Of a stretch of 64,000 nt of DNA, positions 32,290 to 41,117 are shown in pieces (within the stretch, counting starts at the first letter, position 1; each line of letters opens with the position of its first letter). The notes below the pieces were generated by a model. The model had not been told where the DNA came from, made no database searches, and saw only the letters and a list, made by a program, of their open reading frames with translations. The translations under genes were made by a program, and so were the position numbers. Source of the stretch: Prauserella marina (GTDB taxonomy: Bacteria; Actinomycetota; Actinomycetes; Mycobacteriales; Pseudonocardiaceae); assembly GCF_002240355.1 (NCBI RefSeq), contig NZ_CP016353.1:62001-126000 (forward strand), read 5' to 3'.

Positions 32290-32292
32290 GAC

Positions 32293-32958
32293 ATGACGAT
32301 TCGCGTGGTGCTGGCCGACGACCAGGCACTCGTCAGAGCCGGCTTCCGGGTGCTGCTCGACACCGAGGACGGCTTCACCGTCGTCGGTGAAGCCGCCGAC
32401 GGCGCGCAAGCGGTCGCGCTCGCTCGCGAACACCGCCCCGACGTGGTCGTGATGGACGTACGGATGCCAGGAGTCAACGGGCTGGAGGCGACGAGACTCA
32501 TCGCGGAGGACCCCGAACTGGCAGGAGTCAAGGTGCTGGTGCTGACCACGTTCGACGTCGACACCTACGTCTACGAGGCGCTTCGTGGCGGCGCGAGCGG
32601 ATTCCTGCTCAAGGACACCGACCCGGTCGACCTGCTCAGAGCGCTGCGGGTCGTCGCCGAAGGCGAGGCGCTGCTCGCGCCGACCGTCACGAGGCGACTG
32701 ATCGCCGAGTTCGTCGGCAGACCGGAGAACCGCCGGATCGACCCGGCCGCGATTCGCGACATCACCGAACGGGAGCGCGAAGTACTCGCGCTCGTCGCGG
32801 GCGGTCTCACCAACGACGAGATCGCGGGCGAACTCGTGATCTCGACGGCAACCGCGCGCACGCACGTCAGCCGCATCATGACCAAACTGTCCGCGCGCGA
32901 CCGCGCACAGCTCGTCGTCCTGGCCTACGAATCAGGGCTGGTCAAGCCCGGCAGGTGA
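32293..32958 (+). CDS. NarL/LuxR-family response regulator, 221 aa
   Basis: Receiver domain with D9, D10 and phosphoacceptor D55 (VVVMDVRMPG), Thr in VLTTF and Lys in FLLKDTDP. The C-terminal LuxR helix-turn-helix is ITEREREVLALVAGGLTNDEIA followed by VISTATARTHVSRIM. It starts three bases after the kinase stop, so both form one operon. DNA targets cannot be predicted. Confidence 0.94.
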   Translation: MTIRVVLADDQALVRAGFRVLLDTEDGFTVVGEAADGAQAVALAREHRPDVVVMDVRMPGVNGLEATRLIAEDPELAGVKVLVLTTFDVDTYVYEALRGGASGFLLKDTDPVDLLRALRVVAEGEALLAPTVTRRLIAEFVGRPENRRIDPAAIRDITEREREVLALVAGGLTNDEIAGELVISTATARTHVSRIMTKLSARDRAQLVVLAYESGLVKPGR

Positions 32959-32961
32959 GAG

Positions 32962-33057
32962 TCAGCGGGCCGAGCGCCGCGACCTCGCCACCTCACGGGT
33001 CGCACGCACCACGAACACGGCCGCGAGCAACGCGACAATCGTGATCTGTAGCCACAT
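32962..33057 (-). CDS. Possible 31-aa single-helix membrane peptide
   Basis: A short frame reads MWLQITIVALLAAVFVVRAT followed by REVARSRRSAR: one hydrophobic helix and a basic tail, typical of membrane small proteins. GGGAGG lies about ten bases upstream of ATG 33057. It converges on the response regulator with three bases between stops. Coding status is unproven. Confidence 0.35.
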   Translation of the reverse strand: MWLQITIVALLAAVFVVRATREVARSRRSAR

Positions 33058-33146
33058 CCGGACATCGCCTCCCTACGGGTTCGACGGCCGATGCTCCGAC
33101 CTGAAGGCGGGTAGGTGGGGGACCACGTCGCGGCGATGTCCGGATC

Positions 33147-34688
33147 TCATCCGTTAGGCGGTACCGCTCTCGGGGGTGTGCTCGGCCTCGACTCGTCCCC
33201 GGAAGCAGGTGGTGTTCCGGCACGTTGCTGCGTGCTCGGTGCCCTGTGCCTGCCGCCTTCGGGTCTCGGGCGCTGGTGCGGTGGCCGAGGTGACTGTGCT
33301 GGTTGTGGCGGTTGCGCCGGGGGCGGTGCGGGTTGAGCCGGTGGCGGTGCTGACCGGGGTGCGGGACGTCGGGGCGGCGGTCCCGACTGAGTTGGCTGAG
33401 GGCGCTGCACGGGCTGGGGTCTGCGTGGCGCGCGCTGTGCCGGTTGCGCGGGCGGTGGCGGCGGAGGCGGCGGATCCGGTTCCTCCTCGGCCGGGACGCG
33501 CGGGAACTCGACCGTCACCTCGGCCGTGATCGCCTTCGCCGAACTGTCGGCGCGGTTGGCCTTGTCGATCTTGCCGGTCTCCTTCGACGGCTTGTCCTTG
33601 CGCAGCCGCGACATCCTCCTCGCGAGGCCGTGACTCGGTCGTTCGACGAACCGGTAGCACAGCTCGACCACCCCGAACGTCACCACGATCATGATCACCA
33701 GCGCGACGGGGAACGGCACGGCGGGCCTGAGCAGCCCGAGGATCACGAAGATCCCGAGCGCGTGCAGCAGGTACAGCGAGTAGCTGCGCTCGGAAAGTTC
33801 CGTCCAGAACCGGCGCTGCTTGAGCTTTGGCTCGGCGAACATCCCCATGAGGAAGCACACGGTCGCGAACGCGAGCGCGAGATTGTAGGAAGTGTCGATC
33901 CTTCCGACGTCGATGATGTCGGACAGCACGTAGAGCATCCAGGCGAGCGCGCCGAAGACACCACCGACCCACAGCGGGATCCGCTTCGTCGTCACCGCCC
34001 ACACGATCTGCCCGATGATCATGATCGGCAGGTACGAGACGTTCACCGCGAACAACGACCACGTCTCGTTGAGCGCGCTGCGGCTCATCAGGACGACGAA
34101 GACGAACGTCAGCTCGATGGCGATCGCCAGCCACACCGACCTGCGCAATACGGGAAGCAGCACGAAAAGCAGCAGGTAGAACAGCACCTCGATGATCATC
34201 GTCCAGGCCACCGGCATCAGAACGACCTGCGGATAGATCAGGTAGTTCGACAGAGTCCAGTTGCTGAGGAACGTGCCGACCGAGAGATCCTGTGACTGAT
34301 AGGTCGACTGCGGTTCGAGCCCGGCCCACAACGCGAGGCACGTGAGTGCGAGCACAAAACCGAGCGGCAGGTAGATCCGGATGATGCGGTTGACCCCGAA
34401 CCGGAAGTGTCCCTGCCGCATGGCCAGCGGTGTCACGACGAAACCGCTCACGAGGAAGAAGAAGGGCACCGAGAGTTGACCGATACCCTGTTTTGCCATG
34501 TGCATCGGATCGCTGGTGAAGGTCTCGATGAAGGTGATGAAGGATGCGTCCTCACCCTTCTCCCTCACCCACGGGCCGGGGATATGCGTATAGAAGACCA
34601 GCAGCGCGGCCAGCGATCTGCCGATGTCGATGAACGCGATGCGGGTCTTCTCCGGGGTAGCCGCAGGCTGCTCAGCCAGCGTGACCAC
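33147..34688 (-). CDS. OafA/YrhL-type acyltransferase with proline-rich C-terminal tail, 513 aa
   Basis: Acyltransferase 3 membrane enzyme that transfers acyl groups to extracellular glycans or antibiotics. Ten helices in residues about 10-370; conserved H in VFYTHIPGPW and R in NRIIRIYLPL. GTG 34688 is used because the conserved part begins at TRIAFIDIGRSLAALL. The last 125 residues are almost wholly Pro, Ala, Gln, Arg and Ser (for example DPPPPPPPPAQPAQ), cytoplasmic and disordered. It is divergent from the mannosyltransferase at 34760, whose start is 71 bp away. Confidence 0.87.
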   Translation of the reverse strand: MVTLAEQPAATPEKTRIAFIDIGRSLAALLVFYTHIPGPWVREKGEDASFITFIETFTSDPMHMAKQGIGQLSVPFFFLVSGFVVTPLAMRQGHFRFGVNRIIRIYLPLGFVLALTCLALWAGLEPQSTYQSQDLSVGTFLSNWTLSNYLIYPQVVLMPVAWTMIIEVLFYLLLFVLLPVLRRSVWLAIAIELTFVFVVLMSRSALNETWSLFAVNVSYLPIMIIGQIVWAVTTKRIPLWVGGVFGALAWMLYVLSDIIDVGRIDTSYNLALAFATVCFLMGMFAEPKLKQRRFWTELSERSYSLYLLHALGIFVILGLLRPAVPFPVALVIMIVVTFGVVELCYRFVERPSHGLARRMSRLRKDKPSKETGKIDKANRADSSAKAITAEVTVEFPRVPAEEEPDPPPPPPPPAQPAQRAPRRPQPVQRPQPTQSGPPPRRPAPRSAPPPAQPAPPPAQPPQPAQSPRPPHQRPRPEGGRHRAPSTQQRAGTPPASGDESRPSTPPRAVPPNG

Positions 34689-34759
34689 CCCCTGACAATT
34701 ACCCGCGACTACGTCTCGCCGGCGCCGCCGAACCCGCTGGAAGAGTAACGCCGAAAAGG

Positions 34760-35935
34760 ATGATGGCGAATCACTACCCGAGAATCCCCACAGTGACCGC
34801 GACACTTCAGCAGCTCGGCGAGCGAGCCCGCGGCCCGATCGGAAGCGCTCTACCAGCACTGACGCTCTACTACGCCGCGCAGGCGATTTCGGTGCTGTTA
34901 CTCACCGTCATGAGTGCCCAGGCAGGCATGCCGATCGGCCAGGTGCTCGGCAGCTTCGACGGCAACTGGTTCATGGAGATCGCGGAGCACGGCTACCGCC
35001 AGGACGTCGTGATCGACGCGAACGGCAAACCCTCCGAGGTCAGCCTCGCGTTCTTCCCGCTGTACCCGGGCGTCGTCGGGGCCTTCACGGCCATCGGCAT
35101 CCCCGTGCTCACGTCGGGGATCATCGTGAGCCTCGTCGCGGGAGGCGTCGCGGCATGGGGACTTTCCGTGCTGGGCACCGAGATCGCCGACCGGCGCACC
35201 GGCACCATGCTCGTCGCGGTGTGGGCCATCGCACCCGGCTCCGTCGTGCTGCACATGGTCTACTCGGAAGCCCTTTTCTGCGCGCTCGCGGTGTGGACGC
35301 TGGTCGCGCTGCACAGAAGGCAATGGCTGACGGCGGGATCGCTCGCGCTGCTCGCCGGACTCACCAGGAGCACAGCCGCCGCCCTCATCGCGGCCGTCGG
35401 TGTCGCCGCGCTCATCGCCATCGTGCGCAGAAGGGACGGCTGGCGCCCCTACGCCGCGGCACTCATCGCCCCGCTCGGACTGCTCGGCTACCTGCTCTAC
35501 GTCGCCGCGAGGTCCGGCAGGCTCGACGGCTGGTTCTGGCTGCAGGCCGAGGTCTGGTACCTGGGCTTCGACGGGGGAGCCTTCACCTGGGAACAACTCG
35601 GCAACGCGCTCACCGGGGAAGTACCGGGCTGGGCGGTACTCGTCGCGCTCATCGTGCTCGGCACGATCGTGCTGCTCGCGTGGTCCTACACGGTGCCGCT
35701 ACCACCGGCCGTCCACGTGTACGCGACGCTCATGGTGGTCTCCGCTCTCGGTACCAGCCAGTTCTGGCAGAGCAGGCCGCGTTTTCTGCTGCCTGCCTTC
35801 ACGATCGTCGTCCCCATCGCGATACTGCTCGCGAAGCTGCCGAACCGGGTGCTCGGCATCCTGCTCCCGGTCGGGCTCCTCGCCTCTGCCTGGTTCGGCG
35901 GCTACCTGCTCACGGTTGGCGGGATGAACCCGTGA
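34760..35935 (+). CDS. PIG-V-like mannosyltransferase family membrane protein, 391 aa
   Basis: GT-C type polyprenyl-phosphate-mannose-dependent transferase. The first lumenal loop has FDGNWFMEIAEHGY, the conserved D-G-x-W/H-Y-x-x-I-A-x-x-G-Y motif of PIG-V/YkoT-like proteins, followed by FFPLYPGVV. It has about ten helices and QSRPRFLLPAF (RPRFLLP motif) near the C-terminus. Starts ATGATG at 34760; GAAAAGG abuts the first ATG, so the second (34763) is also possible. The last 26 bases overlap the 3' end of the convergent glycosyltransferase fusion. Probably acts on cell-envelope lipoglycan. Confidence 0.88.
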   Translation: MMANHYPRIPTVTATLQQLGERARGPIGSALPALTLYYAAQAISVLLLTVMSAQAGMPIGQVLGSFDGNWFMEIAEHGYRQDVVIDANGKPSEVSLAFFPLYPGVVGAFTAIGIPVLTSGIIVSLVAGGVAAWGLSVLGTEIADRRTGTMLVAVWAIAPGSVVLHMVYSEALFCALAVWTLVALHRRQWLTAGSLALLAGLTRSTAAALIAAVGVAALIAIVRRRDGWRPYAAALIAPLGLLGYLLYVAARSGRLDGWFWLQAEVWYLGFDGGAFTWEQLGNALTGEVPGWAVLVALIVLGTIVLLAWSYTVPLPPAVHVYATLMVVSALGTSQFWQSRPRFLLPAFTIVVPIAILLAKLPNRVLGILLPVGLLASAWFGGYLLTVGGMNP

Positions 35936-38900
35936 CCGGTTCCGGCCGCAGCCACAAGGTGACGAAACCGCGCTTGTCGGCGGCGGCGGTCGCGATCAGC
36001 GCCTCGTCGGGCTCTTCATCGGCGATGCCTCCGCCTTCCAGCACGACGACTGGCCGGTAGCCCCACTTGCGGTAGACCATCAGCACAGCGGCCGGATCGT
36101 CACCAAGCTCCTCGATCGCGCCGGGGCAGAACTCGCACACCACGTCGGGACGGTCGCGCTCCAGCGTTTCCTGCAACCCGGCCAGCGCCCTGTGATCCCT
36201 GCCCTGGAGGTCGGTCTTCACGAGGCTCACCGGTTGCCGCATCACGTCGTCGCTGCCGTCGAGCCGCACGGCAGGCACGAGCGGGCCCGCGCTGCCGTCG
36301 GCAGGCCGGACCCGGTGATCGCCGCTGTTGTACTCCTCCGGGTGCACAAGCACCAGGCTGCCGTCGCTGTCCCACGCGGCTGCTTCGAGCACCGTGACGA
36401 GACCCGACTGGTGCTTCGGCAGGTTCACCGCGAGATTTCGCCTCAGGAAGTCGGCGTTCTCGGGATCGGCTTCGACCGCGACGACGGTTGTCACCGAAGG
36501 ACAGGCCCTCAGCAGGTTCAACGTGTGATAGCCCACGTGCGCGCCGACGTCGAGGAAAGCTCCCGGCCTTGCCGAGGCCAGCCGCACCATCAAGGCGGCC
36601 TCCTCTGCTTCCCACGAGCGGTGATGCCGGATCCACGGCATCATCACCTCGTCGTCCGGCATCAGCAGAATGCCCGCGTCGCACACGACGACGTCGGCAC
36701 CTGCCGGAACGGGCGTGTGCACGAGCTTCGCGGCCCCGAGAACGGCTTCGACCTCGCGGGTCAGCCGCTGGATCGCGTGCTCGTCGTTGTCGAGCCGGTG
36801 ATCGCGGAACCGGAACATCTCGTGCAGCGCGTCCTGCCTCGCTGCCATCTCGTCGGCGAACCCTGCCGACAACTCCGACGGCAACGACTCGATGCTCTGC
36901 TCGACCCGATCGACCCTGCGAGCCGTGTGCGCGACCACCGACTGATCGCGGCGAAGGTCGGAAAGCCCGCGCTGCTGGGAGCGCAGCACCTCGTCCCGTC
37001 GCTTGCCTGCCTTCTCTGCGTCGGCGACGGCACGCCCGGTCTGGCCAAGCGCCGCCTCCAGCGCCTCGATGCGGCCTAGCAGTCGGTTCATCGTGTCCTC
37101 GGTGCCGTCGAGCACGGTGCCGAGAACGTTGCGCTGATGCACGTCGTAGTGGTCGATGACCCTGAGGACGGCCTTGCGCACGGCCGGAGCGATCGGGGTC
37201 CGCGAAGCCGATCCCGTTTCCGGTCGCCAGCGCAACGCCTCCCGCGCGGCGCGCAGCGGAACCAGCGGATGCTCCTGCGACGGCTCGTCGGCAGGCGCCC
37301 TCCGGGCCAGCCACGTGCGGTGCGCGTTCTCCAGTTCTGTGCGCAACCACTCCGCTGCCGCGTCGATCGACCTCGTGGTGAGGATGTGTTCCCTGGCAGC
37401 GGCGCCCTTCGCGGCCGCGATCTCGGGTTCGTCGGCCACCTGGCGCATGGCTGCGGCAGCGGCGTCGAGATCGGGGTCAGCCCACAACGCGTCCTCTTGG
37501 TACGGCCTGCATCCTGCGCCAACGGGCACCAGCCGGTACGGGACAGGCCATCCGGTGCGCTCGTCGAGGAACTCCGTCGTACTCGAATACGCGGTGCTGA
37601 TCACCGGCATGCCACGGGCCATCGCCTCCGCGACCGTGAGCCCGAAACCCTCGCTGCGGTGCAGCGACACATAACAGTCACTGCTCGCGTAGAGCTGCGC
37701 CAGCTCGGCAACGCTCAGGTAGCGCTCGATGAGCGTGATCCTCGGATCACCGGCGACAGTGATGCGCAGGCGCTCGGCGTCCTGCGGGTGCAGGTCGCCG
37801 TTCATGCTCTTGATGACGAGCCTGACGTCGTCCCGCTCGCCGAAAGCGCGCTGGAAAGCCCTGACCGTTCCCCACGGGTTCTTGCGCTGCCCGACACTGT
37901 TGAAGTCGAAGGCGAACAGGAACCGCACCGGCTTCCCGTTTTCCCTCGCGCGCACGGTCGTGCCTGGATCGCGAACCGGAACGGGGATGGTCTTGACCGG
38001 AACCGGCGAATGCGCGGCGAACGATTCGCGGCAGAAGTCGCTGACGGTCCACACCTCGTCGACCATCCCGAACGCCTCGTGCTGCCACTCGGGGAAGTCT
38101 TCGAGCTCCCACGCCCACAGCCCGATGCGGTAGCGATCGTGCACCGCGTCGGGATGGTTGGCCAGCGCGAGCCGCGTCTGATCGGCGTTGACAGCGAGCA
38201 CGCTCACCGGGAAACGGGGATCGCCGGTCGTCGAAGGACGCTCGATGCCGGTCCTGTTCGAGACGGCCTTCTCTTCCAGCACCGACACGACGTCGACCCC
38301 GGCGTGCGCGATCGCGTCGTGCACGATGCGGCCCATCTCGCCGAGACCCAGCTCGGCGGTCAGGTAGCCGAGCAGGTTGACGCCGAAGTCCTCGACCGGT
38401 TCGGAAGGCGAGACGGGAGCGACCGGCATGGCCCAGTCCGGCAGCACCGATTCCGAGGCGCCGGAGTTCTCGCACCAGACCGCGAACGCGGCGGCATCGG
38501 CGCTCGTCGGGTGTGGAAATGCGAGCTGGAGGTCGGTGCGGGCCGCCCACACGGCGAGCGCGAGGCGGTTGAGCCCCGCCGCGGCCTGCGCGTGATCGGC
38601 GGGAGAGGAAAGCCAGGTACGAAGATCCGCACCACCGTCGTCGCCGAAGGCGTGCGGCGGCACGGGTTTGCGCTTGCGCTCGGCCTCGATCCAGCCGTCC
38701 CTGAACAGCCGCCTGCAATTGGCCGGCAGCGGCGTGCCGTCACCGAAGTTCGCGAAGCCGTAGGGAATGGCGTCGAGTGTTTCCGCGTAACCCGCCGCTT
38801 TCAGCGCCGCGCCGTAGGAATCGCACAGCGCACGCAGCTCGGGATTGTCCGAGAGCAGCACGCGCGGTTTCCTCGCGCAGTGGAAGGTCAGCAGCCACGG

Positions 38901-39668
38901 ACGTTCAGGCCGGTAGCCGCTGAAGTGGAAGAACCGCAACGGTTGCCCGCCCGCGGTCACCGTGCCGTCCTCCGCGCGCGCGATGTCGCGTTCGTGCAGA
39001 TTCCAGTAGGCGACGTTGAAACCGGGATCGGTGATCACCGTGTAGTCGAAGAGGGCGGGGACCTGGTCGACCCACCGTTGATCGGTGAAGAGCTGCCGCT
39101 GCGGGGCCACGATCGCGTCCTGCCGCAGCCGACCGGCCCAGAAGTCGAGGAACCCCTCAGAACCGGGGCCGACCCCCACGAAACCGAGGTTGAAGATCCC
39201 CGTCCCCATGATGACCGCGTCGTCGGGCTCCTTGCCGTCCCTCGGCAACGGCGCAGTGAAGTGCGGGGTGAGCACGATTCCGTGCCGCAGCGCGCGTTCC
39301 GCGATCTCCGGCATCGGCGCGAACACCTCGATGTCGGGGTCGAGGTAGATCGCCACCGTCGACGTGCGCCGCAATTCCCTCAGCAGGTACGGCTTCACCG
39401 CCGTCGCGAGTTCGGTCACCGAATACGCGGTGGCCATCCGCAGGTAGGTCTCGACGTCGATGCCGAACGAGGCACGGTCGACGACCCGCACACCGTGCTG
39501 CTCACCGGCTTCGCCGCCGTCGAAACCGTTCCCGTCGATGACCCCGATCACGAACTCGTGATCGGGGTGCTGCGCGAGATACGACCTGGCGAGTACCCGC
39601 GCGGCCGGAAGGTAGTTGCGCGCGACGATCGTGCACGCGGTGACCTCTGCCCTCGGACCGTCAGCCAT
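35910..39668 (-). CDS. Glycosyltransferase-glycosyltransferase-coiled coil-FkbM methyltransferase fusion, 1252 aa
   Basis: Very long multidomain enzyme. Residues 1-340: GT-A-like transferase with the DxD set at D110-P-D112 (AIYLDPDIEVFAP). About 420-800: GT-B, glycosyltransferase family 4 type, with FLFAFDFNSVGQRKNPWG and the signature HRSEGFGLTVAEAMARGMPVIST near 670-690. About 860-1000: charged coiled coil (MNRLLGRIEALEAAL, RRVDRVEQSIESLPSEL). About 1010-1240: FkbM-type SAM methyltransferase with FLDVGAHVGYHTLNLL and VVAVEADPENADFLRRNL. This suggests a self-contained machine that extends and then O-methylates a surface glycan. The start overlaps the upstream gene by eight bases. Confidence 0.88.
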   Translation of the reverse strand: MADGPRAEVTACTIVARNYLPAARVLARSYLAQHPDHEFVIGVIDGNGFDGGEAGEQHGVRVVDRASFGIDVETYLRMATAYSVTELATAVKPYLLRELRRTSTVAIYLDPDIEVFAPMPEIAERALRHGIVLTPHFTAPLPRDGKEPDDAVIMGTGIFNLGFVGVGPGSEGFLDFWAGRLRQDAIVAPQRQLFTDQRWVDQVPALFDYTVITDPGFNVAYWNLHERDIARAEDGTVTAGGQPLRFFHFSGYRPERPWLLTFHCARKPRVLLSDNPELRALCDSYGAALKAAGYAETLDAIPYGFANFGDGTPLPANCRRLFRDGWIEAERKRKPVPPHAFGDDGGADLRTWLSSPADHAQAAAGLNRLALAVWAARTDLQLAFPHPTSADAAAFAVWCENSGASESVLPDWAMPVAPVSPSEPVEDFGVNLLGYLTAELGLGEMGRIVHDAIAHAGVDVVSVLEEKAVSNRTGIERPSTTGDPRFPVSVLAVNADQTRLALANHPDAVHDRYRIGLWAWELEDFPEWQHEAFGMVDEVWTVSDFCRESFAAHSPVPVKTIPVPVRDPGTTVRARENGKPVRFLFAFDFNSVGQRKNPWGTVRAFQRAFGERDDVRLVIKSMNGDLHPQDAERLRITVAGDPRITLIERYLSVAELAQLYASSDCYVSLHRSEGFGLTVAEAMARGMPVISTAYSSTTEFLDERTGWPVPYRLVPVGAGCRPYQEDALWADPDLDAAAAAMRQVADEPEIAAAKGAAAREHILTTRSIDAAAEWLRTELENAHRTWLARRAPADEPSQEHPLVPLRAAREALRWRPETGSASRTPIAPAVRKAVLRVIDHYDVHQRNVLGTVLDGTEDTMNRLLGRIEALEAALGQTGRAVADAEKAGKRRDEVLRSQQRGLSDLRRDQSVVAHTARRVDRVEQSIESLPSELSAGFADEMAARQDALHEMFRFRDHRLDNDEHAIQRLTREVEAVLGAAKLVHTPVPAGADVVVCDAGILLMPDDEVMMPWIRHHRSWEAEEAALMVRLASARPGAFLDVGAHVGYHTLNLLRACPSVTTVVAVEADPENADFLRRNLAVNLPKHQSGLVTVLEAAAWDSDGSLVLVHPEEYNSGDHRVRPADGSAGPLVPAVRLDGSDDVMRQPVSLVKTDLQGRDHRALAGLQETLERDRPDVVCEFCPGAIEELGDDPAAVLMVYRKWGYRPVVVLEGGGIADEEPDEALIATAAADKRGFVTLWLRPEPVTGSSRQP

Positions 39669-40974
39669 CGACAGGCAACACGTTCAACTGGGCTTCCAGT
39701 GCGTCGTCGAAGTAGGCTCGCGCGGCCTCCAACCCGTTCTCCGACACCGCTTCGACTCGCACCAGCACGTCACCGGAAAGGTAGTGCGCGCGGTACTGGG
39801 CGCCGTCTTCGAACGCGGTCACCAGCACGCCGTCGGGAACGCCTTCGGTGACCGACTCGGCGCCGTTGTTGGTCTGGATCCCCGCGAGCGAGGACACCTC
39901 GTCGCTGGCAGCGCCCTTGTCGCCGACCTTGGTCAGCAGGATGACCGCCGTCGCGCCCTGACCATCGCGGTACACCGTGAACTTGGTGTCACCGGGATCG
40001 GCGCGTTCGTAGGACTCGACTTCCTGGTCGTTGAGGTAGGTCAGTCCAGGAACATCGGCGAAGGTCTTGACCTCGGAGTGTTCCTCGGGCTGGCCCGAGA
40101 TCTCGCCGATCGGCAGCGGGTCCTCGACGGGCTGGGAGCTCGCGGGCGGATTCTGCTGTTGCGAAGAGGGCGGGTTCCGCGGGTCGGCGTTGTCGTCTCC
40201 GGTGCCCCACAACAGGTAGGCGCCGACGGCGATACCGGCAAGCACGACGACCGCGCCGATGATCGCGAAGATCTTGCCCTTACCGCTCTTGCGCTGCCCA
40301 TCCTCGAATCCCTCGGGCCCCTGGGAGGCGCCCCAGTCGGGGCCGCCGGGCGGTCCGAGCGGCGGGAAGTCACCTCCGCCCCATGGCGGGGCCTGGTCCG
40401 GCTGGCCCCCGTTCCACGGCTGCTGAGGGGGCTGCTGGTGCTGCGGCGGGAACTGCTGCTGTTGCTGCGGGTAACCCTGCTGCTGGAAACCGCCCGCTGG
40501 CGATGCGGGGCCTGGTTGCTGGAAACCGCCGGCCGGCGAAGCTGGGCCCGGTTGCTGGAAGCCACCGGCGGGCGAGGCGGGACCCTGCTGGTAGCCACCT
40601 GCCTGAGGCATCGGAGGCTGCTGCTGCGCGTAAGGGGCCTGGTGCGGTTGCTGCATCTGCTGGGCCTGCTGCGCATGCTGGGCTTGCCATGGCGGCACGG
40701 TCTGCGTGCGCTCCGCACTGGGGTCGAGAGGGGCGATCACCTGGGTCGAATCGGCGCTCTGCCCTTCGTCGTCCGGGGTCTGCTGCTCCGGCTGCGGGGT
40801 TTCCTGCGGCTGCGAAACCTGCTGTTGCTGGGTCTCCGCTGCCGCGTTCGGATCCTCACCATGCGCGACCGCGGACGAAAGCACCTGGTCGCGGCGAACC
40901 CGGTAATCGTCCGCGGAGAGTCTGCCCGATGCAAGCTCCTCGTCCAGCTTGCGCAACTCTTCCTGCCAGGACAC
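39661..40974 (-). CDS. Single-pass membrane protein with SHOCT-like N-terminus and Gln/Pro-rich repeats, 437 aa
   Basis: Unknown function; paralogue of 41118-42260. Residues 1-35 (SWQEELRKLDEELASGRLSADDYRVRRDQVL) resemble a SHOCT helical hairpin. Then about 200 residues of Gln/Pro/Gly-rich disorder with a 12-residue repeat, one membrane helix (FAIIGAVVVLAGIAVGAYLLW), and an extracellular domain of about 130 residues (KFTVYRDGQGATAVILLTKVGD ... LVRVEAVSENGLEAARAYFDDAL). GTG 40974 is chosen by alignment with its paralogue and AGGGGG upstream. Its 3' end overlaps the glycosyltransferase fusion by eight bases, so they are cotranscribed. Confidence 0.8.
   Translation of the reverse strand: MSWQEELRKLDEELASGRLSADDYRVRRDQVLSSAVAHGEDPNAAAETQQQQVSQPQETPQPEQQTPDDEGQSADSTQVIAPLDPSAERTQTVPPWQAQHAQQAQQMQQPHQAPYAQQQPPMPQAGGYQQGPASPAGGFQQPGPASPAGGFQQPGPASPAGGFQQQGYPQQQQQFPPQHQQPPQQPWNGGQPDQAPPWGGGDFPPLGPPGGPDWGASQGPEGFEDGQRKSGKGKIFAIIGAVVVLAGIAVGAYLLWGTGDDNADPRNPPSSQQQNPPASSQPVEDPLPIGEISGQPEEHSEVKTFADVPGLTYLNDQEVESYERADPGDTKFTVYRDGQGATAVILLTKVGDKGAASDEVSSLAGIQTNNGAESVTEGVPDGVLVTAFEDGAQYRAHYLSGDVLVRVEAVSENGLEAARAYFDDALEAQLNVLPVDG
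40482..40598 (-). repeat. 36-bp tandem repeat inside membrane-protein gene
   Basis: About three units (start near 40482, 40518, 40554) encode P-G-P-A-S-P-A-G-G-F-Q-Q repeats in the cytoplasmic linker. The units differ at several third positions, so they are older than a recent slippage event. Confidence 0.75.
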
Positions 40975-41117
40975 CCTGGACCCCCTGCTCACTTGGCGGT
41001 GACTCGCCTCGGCCCCGCGTCACGGTGTTGGGTTTGGACGAGCCATATTCTGCACGGTTGCGGACTCGCGCGGGGGCGCGGGTCGAATTGTGACCTTCGG
41101 TGAAGACGCTGATCGCG

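Noticed and set aside
32993-33223. 76-codon minus-strand frame upstream of the small peptide
   Set aside because: It lacks a start signal and coding bias, and is low-complexity Arg/Pro-rich.
37137-39851. 904-codon open frame antisense to the glycosyltransferase fusion
   Set aside because: Shadow of the 1252-residue enzyme, whose sense frame shows DxD, GT4 and FkbM motifs throughout.
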